From NCBI GenBank assembly GCA_019096065.1, contig JAGUCH010000002.1:6026501-6090500 (forward strand): a stretch of 64,000 nt of DNA. The letters are read 5' to 3'. This document shows, one piece after another, positions 39,392-51,343 of this stretch; position 1 is the stretch's first letter, and the number at the start of each line of letters is the position of its first letter. The DNA comes from Paracyclopina nana (Eukaryota > Arthropoda > Copepoda > Cyclopoida > Cyclopettidae). Under the pieces are notes generated by a model. The model did no database searches and had not been told where the DNA came from. It saw only the letters and a list, made by a program, of their open reading frames with translations. The position numbers and the translations under genes are program-made.

Positions 39392-39875
39392 TAGAGGTGT
39401 ATCGGGCTCAGGCCCGAGCCCGAAAGCCCGATACCAATTTCTGGCCCGAGCTAAATAAGACCCCAGCCCGAGCCCGACTCGGGCCGATTTACAGAAAGCC
39501 CGAAAAAGCCCGAAGTCATTTTCAAAAAGCCCGAAGTGGCCCGAATGACATTTTTTAAAAATTCAAAACTTCAGAAAAACAATTGCTCCAGATTGTGAGC
39601 TTTAATATTGAGTTTGATTGTTAAGTATCCCTTCATTTGCATAACCTTCAGTAATTGATGAGAATTTCATAACAATAAAGTGATTTTTATTCAGATTTTT
39701 CCTGAAAAATTGTAGATTTTGTCTCGGCCCGAAAAGCCCGTAACATTTTTTGACTGGCCCGAAAAAGCCCGAAGCCTGAAAAAAAAGTTCAGGCCCGGCC
39801 CGACCCGACCCGAGTAATTTTTTGAAAGCCCGAGCCCGACCCGAGCCCGACATTTCTTGGCCCGATACACCTCTA
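39392..39875. mobile_element. hAT-like MITE with perfect 8-bp target duplication
   Basis: 484 bp. The terminal repeats are TAGAGGTGTATCGGGC and its complement. The flanks CTATTTAA (39384-39391 and 39876-39883) are an exact 8-bp duplication. An 8-bp duplication plus TAGAG-type ends is the hAT signature. The subterminal regions are filled with AGCCCGA/GGCCCGA repeats, which could serve as transposase sites. No coding capacity. Confidence 0.88.
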
Positions 39876-39883
39876 CTATTTAA

Positions 39884-40587
39884 TGACCCTACTTTACGTG
39901 CCCCAGCTCGAAATAAATAACTATTTCTTACCGCCCCTTTGCCCTGACAGACATGATAGAACAATATTACCTCAAGTTGGCTTTACCAGTTCGAAGCTTT
40001 TGAACTTTTTGCCTAATTTGTATTTCGCCAAGAAAAAAACTAGTTGACTTTATACCTACAAAAATTGGAAGCTTTGTAATCTTTTGCTTTATCATCTTTG
40101 CATTTACTTTAGCATGGTCACAAGACACAGATAACTCCTATTGGGCCTTAAAAGTATAGACCCGTTTTGTTATATCGCCCACTCATTTCCCTGTACTACA
40201 TACGGATTAACGCGTGCCCGCAAGCCTCAGACAGTATTGACCAGTCTTTAAGGAAAAGGAATGGAGAGGTTTAATTCTTAGTTCTGCAAAAAAGAGAGCT
40301 GGTACTTTTCTCAGCAGTCAGCATTCTATCAAGAAAACATGCAAGTTCAACAATGTCATGCCAATTGCGAAAAGCTTGTCTTGAGCTTAGATTAATGCCA
40401 CAAAGTCGGTTCAGATGGCGCTAGTCTGAAATAACTCTGTTTGTGGGCTTTTTCGGAATCAAACGGCCCGTTGCGGAATCTGTCATCCGTTAACACACAC
40501 AATGTGCGAGGTTGGAACGCCGGCCCGCGTTGATGAAATCACGTCCAATTCGCGCCCAAATCAATCAAAGCTTTAGGCGAGCTTTTC
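39884..40587. other. Intergenic
   Basis: No gene, RNA or repeat structure is recognised. Confidence 0.35.
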
Positions 40588-41380
40588 CCAATTCCAAAAT
40601 TGTAAATTATTTTCAAATTGGGCAACTCAGCGCTGAGATATTGGTGTTACATTTTTAACCCAATCCAAGTTTGCACAGGCTTTTTCTCGTACCTTGTGTC
40701 AGAATGCTGAGTTGGCTCTGAAGCACAAAGTGGCTCATTTTTATGCAGTTCCAGGATTTATAAAGTTTTTTCCCCTCAGGCTGATCAAAGCTCAGCACAG
40801 GAGCTTGCATATTTACTTAATAGACTGCTGAAAGAAGGAAAGCAAATAACTGAGCCAGCAACATGTCATGAAATAATGAAAGTTTGACAATGTCATGCCG
40901 ATTCCAAAATTGTAAACAGTATTCAAATCAGAAGACTCGGTGCTGAAATATTAGTGTTTCAATTTCAGCATGGTCCAAGTTTGCACATGCTTTTTCTCCT
41001 ACCTCAAGTCAGAATTCTGAGTTGGCTCTGAAGCACAAAGTGGCTCAGTTTTTATATAGTTTCAGGATATGACAAGATTCTTCACCTCAGACTGCTGAGA
41101 GCTCAACACCGGAGATTGCATGTTTACTTAATAGACTGCAGAGATAGGGGAAAGGGAAACTAAACGCTGATTATGAAGTAAAGTTAGACAATGTGGTGCC
41201 ATTTCCAAAATAATAAATTGTTTTTGAATCAGGCAAATTGCGTTACAATCTCAGCCCAGTTCAAGTTTGCCCTGGTTTTTTTTGGTACCTAGAGTCAGAA
41301 TGCTGAGAAGTTAGCTCAGAAACACTAAGTGACTCAGTTTTATATGTATTTTCAGGATATTTGACAATTTTTGCTTGGTA
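40588..41380. repeat. Degenerate tandem repeat, period about 305 bp
   Basis: Three units start near 40588, 40899 and 41200. Each contains ATTCCAAAATTGTAAA, then CCAAGTTTGC, then a GAATGCTGAGTTGGCTCTGA-type segment followed by CACAAAGTGGCTCA and TTTCAGGATAT. Part of a fourth unit appears near 41636-41720. Divergence of perhaps 20-25% by eye. No coding frame is conserved. Confidence 0.7.
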
Positions 41381-41386
41381 GCTCAG

Positions 41387-42560
41387 CTCATTGTCCCACC
41401 TTTAATTTGCTCCCACCATTATTTTTCAGTGACCACCAAATTATTTGACTCATCGTATTTTGTGTCACAATATGACAATGGGCCCCACCATTATGCATTA
41501 CTGATAGTTCCACCCTTAATTTGGTCCCACCATGATTCTTCAGTGACCACCAAATGATGTGTCTCACCATATTTTGTGTCCCACCAAGACAATAGGCCCC
41601 ACCATTGCTGTTTTTCCCACCTTCAAATAAGCCCCAATTTGGCTCTGAAGCACAAAAAGGCTCAGTTTTATATGTATTTTCAGGATATTTGACAATTTTT
41701 GCTATTTGGCAGCTCAGCTCATCGTACCACCTTTGACTTGCTCCCACCATGATTTTACAATGACCACCATATTATTTGTCTCACCATGTATAGTGTCCCA
41801 CCATGACTATGGGCCTGATCATTTCTATTTGTCCCACCTTTCATTTTGTCCCTCCAAGATTTTTCAGTGACCACAATTATTGGCCTGTCCTGCCATGACT
41901 ATTCATCTAACCATGACTCCTTGTCTTGTAGTATGAAATCTCTGTGACTTACTGTACAACCTTAACATGTGTACCACCCTCAATTTTTGGCCCACCATGA
42001 TTTTTCATCCTACCTTTTAAGAATGCCTCACCTTGAATTTTTGGCCCATCATTAATGTTTACCCAACCATGATTTTTTTGACTTTTTGTCCCACCAATAA
42101 TTTCACCATTACTTTTTGTCTTGCCACGAATGTTTGTTGGTGGGACCAAAGTAAAGGTGGGACAAATAGTAATGGTGAGGCCCATTGTCATGGTGGGACA
42201 CTATGCATGGTGAGACAAATAAAATGGTGGTCTTTGTAAAATCATGGTGATGGGAACAAAAGCAATGGTGGGGCCCATTGTCATAGTGGGACACAAAACT
42301 TGGGGGACACATAATTTGGTGGAACAAAGTGACAGAAAAATCATTGTGGGACCAAATGTAAAGGTGAGACATAAAATGTGGCTTGATGCAAAATATGTTT
42401 GGACATAAAACGCGGTGGGACACTGAATAAGGTGGGACAAAGTAATGGAAAATCATGCTATGGGACAAAATTAATGGTGGGATGAAAAGTTATGATGGGA
42501 GACATACATTCAATGTGGGCGGAACATTCACGGTGGGACAAAGTCATGTGGAACAAAATC
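41387..42560. mobile_element. Foldback-like element of short CCCACCAT repeats
   Basis: From 41387 to about 42120 the plus strand is packed with TCCCACCAT/GGCCCCACCATT/GTGACCACCA units. From about 42125 to 42560 the complementary GGTGGGACAAA units take over. The segment 41735-41855 matches 42130-42255 in inverted orientation, unit by unit. Inverted arms made of short degenerate repeats recall foldback transposons. It adjoins and partly overlaps the 305-bp repeat series, so limits are approximate. Confidence 0.6.
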
Positions 42561-42780
42561 TTAGTTGGAGTGCCATGGGAATGGTCTGACAATTAGTCAC
42601 GGAAGGACTTATTGGCAAGGCTGTTTGTATACGAGCCGCGGACCACTGTTTAAAAATAATTATTCTCAAATTTTTTTTTTATTTCCGTGAGCTGGACACA
42701 TGCATGTGGCCAAATATTTTCGAAAGTGCTCATGAATTTATGAGACTTTTGATTAAAATGAGAAAACTGTTCAAGATTTA

Positions 42781-44403
42781 AGGGCCACTGACTGGCTCCC
42801 TTGAAGAATCCATTCAGTAGACCCGAGAGCTTTCCGAAAATGTTATGGGCCATTTGGAAGGTCTACCCCTAGGTAGTAACTGTACCAAAGGGTTTTGCCC
42901 TCGGGCCCCTGGGAGGGGAGATATGGGCCCTCAAAGTTTGGGGAAATTCTTATGTAGTAAAACTTTGGACCCCTCTCACTGCCATATGAATCAACTTTTA
43001 TCTACCCATTTTTTGTGCATTGTTAGGCCCCCTATGGGTGTCTCAGAGAATGGACTAAAAGTTGTTGTCCTTCATGCCAACTGTGCTCTAGCGGCTGAAA
43101 TGTGTTTTTTAGGGGGTAACTTTGGAGCAAAATTGAGCAACCTACCCCCAGTGGAATTTTTTTCTTTTTTTGCACAGAGTCAGCCAAAGATAAGTACTTT
43201 CAAATAAAAAAATAAAAAAAATACACTTTTTTGTTTGAGGGCAGATATTGTCTGTCAAAGTTAGCCCATTTTGGCCCTAATAACTTTGTTAAACAGACTT
43301 TGAATATAAGAGCTAAAAATGAAATTTTATTATAATTATAGGGACAAATGAACAATATTTATTTCTGTCATTTTTTATTTTGGCGGCGTTTTGGGGCACT
43401 TCCTTAATAAACAATTTTCAGTTTTTTGAAAATATTGAGCAAATTGTAAAACCTTATTTTTTAGGGATACAGTGCAAATACCTGAGCTGAAAATTAAATT
43501 TTATTATAAATATGGGGTATGATGAACAACTTTTGCTTATGCCATAATTTGATGTGATCAACTTAAATCGTACAAATTAAGCAAACTATGATGCATTTAC
43601 TGTAAAACTACCCTAACAATTGGTTCAATAATATAATGACAAAAATAAAAGTTGCTCATCACATACCATATTTATAATAAAATTTCAATTTCAGTTCATT
43701 TTTTGCATGTTCATTTAATGAAATCAAAACTTAATGACTATTTACTCAATATTTTCAAAAAACTAAAAATTATTTATTAAGGAAGTGCCCCAAAACGCCG
43801 CCAAAATAAAAAATGACAGAAATAAATATTGTTCATTTGTCCCTATAATTATAATAAAATTTCATTTTTAGCTCTTATATTCAAAGTCTGTTTAACAAAG
43901 TTATTAGGGCCAAAATGGGCTAACTTTGACAGACAATATCTGCCCTCAAACAAAAAAGTGTATTTTTTTTATTTTTTTATTTGAAAGTACTTATCTTTGG
44001 CTGACTCTGTGCAAAAAAAGAAAAAAATTCCACCGGGGGAAGGTTGCTCAATTTTGCTCCAAAGTTACCCCCTAAAAAACACATTTCAGCCGCTAGAGCA
44101 CAGTGGGCATGAAGGACAACAACTTTTAGTCCATTCTCTGAGACACCCATAGGGGGCCTAACAATGCACAAAAAATGGGTAGATAAAAGTTGATTCATAT
44201 AGCAGTGAGAGGGGTCCAAAGTTTTACTACATAAGAATTTCCCCAAACTTTGAGGGCCCATATCTCCCCTCCCAGGGGCCCGAGGGCAAAACCCTTTGGT
44301 ACAGTTACTACCTAGGGGTAGACCTTCCAAATGGCCCATAACATTTTCGGAAAGCTCTCGGGTCTACTGAATGGATTCTTCAAGGGAGCCAGTCAGTGGC
44401 CCT
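42781..44403. mobile_element. Long palindromic element, family P3, copy 2 (complete)
   Basis: 1,623 bp with ends AGGGCCACTGACTGGCTCCC and its complement, flanked by TA at 42779-42780 and 44404-44405, so a Tc1/mariner-type target duplication is likely. Arms of about 770 bp surround a short spacer. Over the shared part it differs from copy 1 (19855-21429) at only a handful of positions by eye, so both are recent. The same 120-codon frame occurs in both arms. Confidence 0.9.
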
Positions 44404-44405
44404 TA

Positions 44406-44863
44406 TAATCTATATTTCCTGTAAGTTGATGTTAAAGCAAGGATAACAAAGTTTTATTACTTAAATGGCCCATATTTTACCATTATGGCGGTGTTTGAGC
44501 GCAAGCGCTTCTCAGCCCCCTCAGCATATACGCTACTTACGTCTCTACTACTTTATAAGAAATGAGATGACTGTAAAGTGTAAACAAAACTTATCGGAAA
44601 AGAACCCGAATAGTAGCTTGCTACAGAAAATTCATTAAAATAATAGCGCTTATTTGATAACAAATGCTTCTTAAATTAAAAGATTATTGTCTGAATAGAC
44701 ATATTTATTGCCAATCAATATGGTACTGATGAAATCGACAAGTGATGAATAGCCTTAAAAGTCTTGACTCGTCAACTCGTGAAATTCAATCAACAAGTCT
44801 ACTCAGTGTTCCAGTTTTCAGTAAGTTAAATTGAGAAATTTCTCTCAGCAAATAATAAGGAAA
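44406..44863. promoter_or_regulatory. Upstream region of the DEAD-box helicase gene
   Basis: It ends with TTGAGAAATTTCTCTCAG, which could be an acceptor of a 5' UTR intron, 18 nt before the ATG. Nothing else is recognised. Confidence 0.35.
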
Positions 44864-47137
<2,274 letters not shown>

Positions 47138-47298
47138 TCTGAGTATATAAAATGATAATATGCTAAAATACAATGAGAATCTGGAGCGATGATTTTCTTT
47201 CGTTGTTGTTGGGTAAAAAACATGTAACATTCAGAAACGAGGTTTGCGTAGCATAGCTTACGCAAATATTAAAAATAATTGTTTACTATGTTGCCTCA

Positions 47299-48399
47299 TT
47301 ACATTGCGGCATTCGCTGAATTTTCGTTGTTGATAAAATGTTTGTCAAGGATGGCAATCAAGTCGTCAATGTCTTTATCACTGGCCTCAGAGATTTTAGT
47401 TTTAAGTTGCTTCTGACGAGATTCTGCCTCACTTTTGTACAGTTTAGACAGATCGCCATAGCCAAGGCCAGCTTCGGCCACAAGCTTTCGTAGGCCGAGG
47501 GCATGCTCACGCAATGCTCTTTTCTGTTTGAGTTCCCCTTCAAAAATTGGTCTGAGGGTTCCTTGCGTAGACAGAACACTTTTGAGCCTTAGAACTTCCT
47601 CCAATTCAGAATTCACGGAAGTTGCCACTGTCCTGAGCTTCGACGAGTCAATCGATCGTGACCCATCTGCTCCTGGGCAACACTTGGACAATATGTCAAC
47701 TAGGACACGAGCTCGATCACAGGCTGAGGCAGTGGCAGGGTTAGTATTGCTAAGCAATGTTTTGCATAGGCTTCGAAGACTGAAACGGAACAAAATGCAG
47801 TTATTCACATCTTCTCATAAATCTTGAAGCTACCTTAGGGAAGTGACCTTAGCAGGATCAGCGAAGGCTTCCACAACATTGACAGAGTTTGCAAAAGCCA
47901 CAACAACTTGCTCCAAGTCATCAAGCAGATTGTACCTCCTCAAGGACTCCAAGAAGAGGGGAATGAGAACTTTCCTCGCAGCCTCATGGCAAACCAAGAT
48001 GACCCCATCAGAATTGCCTTTGGCCTCTTTTAAGAAATGAAGAAAATCTGTCAAGGCGGACACTTCTGACTTGGTCTTGAGCACCTTGCCAGTTTCGACA
48101 TCCTAAAGACAAGACATTTCAACAAAAGTCAAAATTTGACGGTTGCTCGACTGCCCTACCTTGAGCATACGGTATCTCCCCATAGATGACACTTTGATGC
48201 CGAAAGAGCGACGTGCTCCAGGATTGGGATTCTTGTGGGGCATGACATATTGAGAAAAGGCGAATTCTGAGCTGTTTGCAGTATAGAAGCCAGCAACTTG
48301 GCAAATTTCATCGATCAATCTTCGACCAGTGGTGTCCAAGTCCCAGGCTACAGTGACAAATTGACCATCATGAATGCCAGCACTTTCACTTGGAGACAT
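47299..48399 (-). CDS. exu: Exuperantia-like maternal RNA-localisation protein
   Basis: Exons 48399-48160, 48102-47834 and 47779-47299, with introns of 57 and 54 bp, give 329 residues. Drosophila Exuperantia binds bicoid and other mRNAs through a catalytically dead exonuclease domain and a SAM-like domain and is needed for mRNA localisation in the oocyte. The match is strong in VAWDLDTTGRRLIDEICQVA (start of the EXO-like domain), MPHKNPNPGARR, VSSMGRYRMLKD, LKTKSEVSALTDFL and LFLESLRRYNLL. The C-terminal part contains helices like the SAM-like domain (EVLRLKSVLSTQGTLRPIFEGE). The protein is shorter than the fly one (about 530), apparently lacking its long disordered tail. The stop lies 161 bp from the convergent helicase stop. 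Confidence 0.9.
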
Positions 48400-48887
48400 A
48401 ATGGAAGAGCCGCGAGATGAGATGACTGAGATTTGGTGCGATTTTTTTCAAAAGTGAAGTTGAAGTTTTTCAGTGTTGCATCGACGGAAAAAGTGACGTG
48501 ATCACTCATGAGCAGCGCAACGTCTTTGTTTAGGTAGCATAATACCCAATTCGTGCTACAAAAAGCCACTTTACTTGATAGTACCTAGCTGTTGACATAT
48601 CTGGTATTACTGCGGTATTTTGAGTTTTTTTCGAGCTACAAAATGTGAGGTCACCAAAGAACTAAGAGTGGCCGAATTAAATTGGTAGCCAAAGTTTTAT
48701 TAAAATCATATTTAAATCTAAGGATCATAGATGGACGAAATTGCCTCAAACATAACTTGTGACGCACAACTTGAACAAAAACGATATAGTAAAAAAGCGT
48801 TGTCTCTTGACTTCAAAAATGGTCACTATGTGATTGATAAACAAAGAATGAGAGATTAACCCAAATCTCAGCGAAATAATTTTTAAG
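48400..48887. promoter_or_regulatory. Divergent region between exuperantia and the membrane-protein gene
   Basis: 488 bp between divergent start codons. No distinct motif is recognised. Confidence 0.35.
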
Positions 48888-51124
48888 ATGCGCTGCATCA
48901 GCCTAATTTTCTTTGGTCTTTTATTCGTGCGCCATCAAGCAAATGGTTCTCTGGAGTCAAAGTTAATTTGGTTTTTTGACCAGATTTCAACAGATCAGAG
49001 CTTTCGAGAGCTTTTGCTCTTCTCCAACAACGATCAGTTGACCAAATCGTTGGACTTTTTGAAGCGTCCAACCTCTGACAGCTCGAACTGGCTGGTTGTC
49101 CTTGACCCCCAATCTTGGCCACACTCGAAAGCATTTGGTGTTCTGATCACAGGATTGTCAAATGCTAGGAAATGCCCTTCCCCCACTAGGTGAGAAAGAC
49201 TTTTGGAAAATCTTTTTGTGAGAATTGTGTCGGTTTTACTTAGGTGGCATTATTCAATGTTAGGATAATTTATTAAGGCCTTCTTTCAATCATGTTTTCA
49301 GAGCTGTGGCCATTCCAGAGAACATTTTGTCTTCATACAAATCCGACTTACTGGAACCATTTGGAATTGTTTGCTTGTTTTTAAGTCAGATCGTTCAGCC
49401 TCAATCCTTGCGAAAATTATGGACGGTGAGGGGGAGTCTTGAATTGCAGCTTTTTACACTATTTGATGGGCATGTGACTTCGACAGAAGAAACTACTCAG
49501 AACCCAAAAGTCAGCCCAAAAATATTGAATACTGATGGCATAGTGGAACTGCTAGCTAAAATGAGACAATTCTCTAATTCTTGTTTCCAATTTTTTAGAA
49601 ATATTTCGCGCAATTTGGCCTATGTCGTAAAAAATAACAATTTTTTGGCTTTAGGGCACCATCGAATTCATTACCATTATACCTTTTACCAATAATTGTG
49701 CTCCGTCAAGTAACATATTGATTTGAAGAAGGTCCTAACCCAAACTCTTTACAACACCCAAAAAATATACATTTTCTGAAAGCTTATGTTCTTAGGGTTC
49801 ATCGAGGCCTATCGCTTCCAATAACATAAAAAACGTTTTAAACATTTGAAAACGTTTAGCGCAAAAAACGGCTCATTTTTAGGGATAGTTAGCTTCGATG
49901 ACCCCTACTAAAATTCTTAAATAAAACTTACGTCATAGTAAAATCTCTAGGACGAATAGAAACGGAAACATAGCATATATATGCTTAAAGTTTATTACTA
50001 CTAACTTGATTAATTTTGATTAATAAGTTTGGTAGCAAATCTCTCAATTTTAATGCTTTATAACAGACTTGCTTATGAAATAAAAAAGTTTGATCATCTT
50101 TTTTCAGAGGGGGTCATTGGAATTGATTATCTCAAAAAGCAATAAACTGTAGGTGCTAGACGTTCTTGAAAATTTTATGTTATGGGAAGCCAAAGGCCAG
50201 GATTTTTACATTATTAACAAGTGATCCCTAAGAACATAAGCTTTCAGAAAATGTATATTTTTTGGGTGTTGAAAAGAGTTTGGGTTAGGACCTTCTTCAA
50301 GTCAATGTGGTAACTTGGAGTGACTAATTTCCATTTTGCTTCATGGTGACTTGAAAAATCCAGAAACAAGGCTAATATCCTTGTGGTAAACTAGAAAGAA
50401 ATGCGTGCTCAAACGTACAAGGGGCTAGGGTAAATTGGTGTAGTCCATAGGAAAGCTGATTTGGCTACGCAATTCCATTGTTAGCTTTTAATAACCAAGA
50501 AATAGGAGAAGATGTTATTTTACCCTATTTTGAGGAAGACTCAGAAGAACCGACTGAAGATTACTTGTACGAGTTAGGCCATCGTGGTCCTCATGTGCAT
50601 GATGAGGACGATAATATCAGCCTATTAGACAATATCTACAACGATCAAAGTGAGTAAATATAGTAAGCCAGTGCAGTGCAATTTGTCTTTCATGTTTTTT
50701 ATTTCTCTTGTAGGTGCCACCAAAAATAAGCCAAAAATTGACTACCAGACTGCTTTTTATGTTGTGCTTGGCCTTTACATATTCTCCATGATGTTGGTAA
50801 TTCTGTCTTTGTGTGTTAATTACATATCTGGATCGGCAAGGAAGAAATGGAAAGTTGATGGAAATCTGCACGTTCCCATTCAAGCAGACCGAGGAGAGAG
50901 CCAATTCCAACAAGTAAGACGAAGAGTATGAAACACTCAGAAATTAAATTAAATTAATGATTTCGAAGGAGAGCTATGTGATCACGACTCCAACGTCTAG
51001 TAAAGTGAAGGAGGTGGAGAAGTCGTGGGTGTCGGCGAAGAAGACTCCGATCGCTGATCACAATCATCATCCTGACTTCTTCAATCATACCCCTCTGGCC
51101 ATGAGCCCCGATCGGTTTCATTAA
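48888..51124 (+). CDS. Type I membrane protein, unrecognised
   Basis: Proposed exons are 48888-49189, 49302-49425, 49655-49709, 50485-50649, 50714-50913 and 50969-51124, giving 333 residues with consistent phase throughout. The second donor (GTGAGG after 49425) and third exon are the least certain; reading on from 49425 stays open to 49695. The N-terminus is a signal peptide (MRCISLIFFGLLFVRHQANG). The ectodomain ends in a very acidic stretch (YFEEDSEEPTEDYLYELGHR...DEDDNISLLDN). A transmembrane helix (FYVVLGLYIFSMMLVILSLCV) follows, then a basic cytoplasmic tail with Ser/Thr-Pro and His-rich segments (DHNHHPDFFNH). I recognise no family. Intron 3 is filled largely by the palindromic element 49713-50310, whose end abuts the splice donor. 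Confidence 0.6.
49713..50310. mobile_element. 598-bp palindromic MITE-like element, family P1, copy 2
   Basis: The ends ACATATTGATTTGAAGAAGG and the complement of CCACATTGACTTGAAGAAGG are flanked by TA (49711-49712 and 50311-50312). The arms match in inverted orientation and share CATAAGCTTTCAGAAAATGT and CTTGCTTATGAAATAAAAAA with the element at 16325-16933. It lies in an intron of the membrane-protein gene. Confidence 0.8.
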
Positions 51125-51343
51125 TGCAACTGCAGCTGCACCATTTTAAAAATTGTCAGCATTTTAAGAACCAAACTGAACTTGTATAATTTTTTATCAT
51201 TTCTATGTAATACAAACTTTTATCGTTAAAGGCTATTACTTTGCGACTCGGGTCAATCAAATCAGCTCAGTTGCATGAAAAGAACGACAATCACGTTAGT
51301 TTTGATGACTTTATAGCAAGTGAATATAATATTAGCGGTACTT

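Noticed and set aside
39229-39964. Pro/Arg/Ala-rich frames of about 110-120 codons over the hAT-like MITE
   Set aside because: Translations of the GCCCGA repeats; the element limits and 8-bp duplication explain the sequence.
41388-42468. Frames of 60-120 codons in the CCCACCAT region
   Set aside because: Low-complexity translations of the repeat units in either strand.
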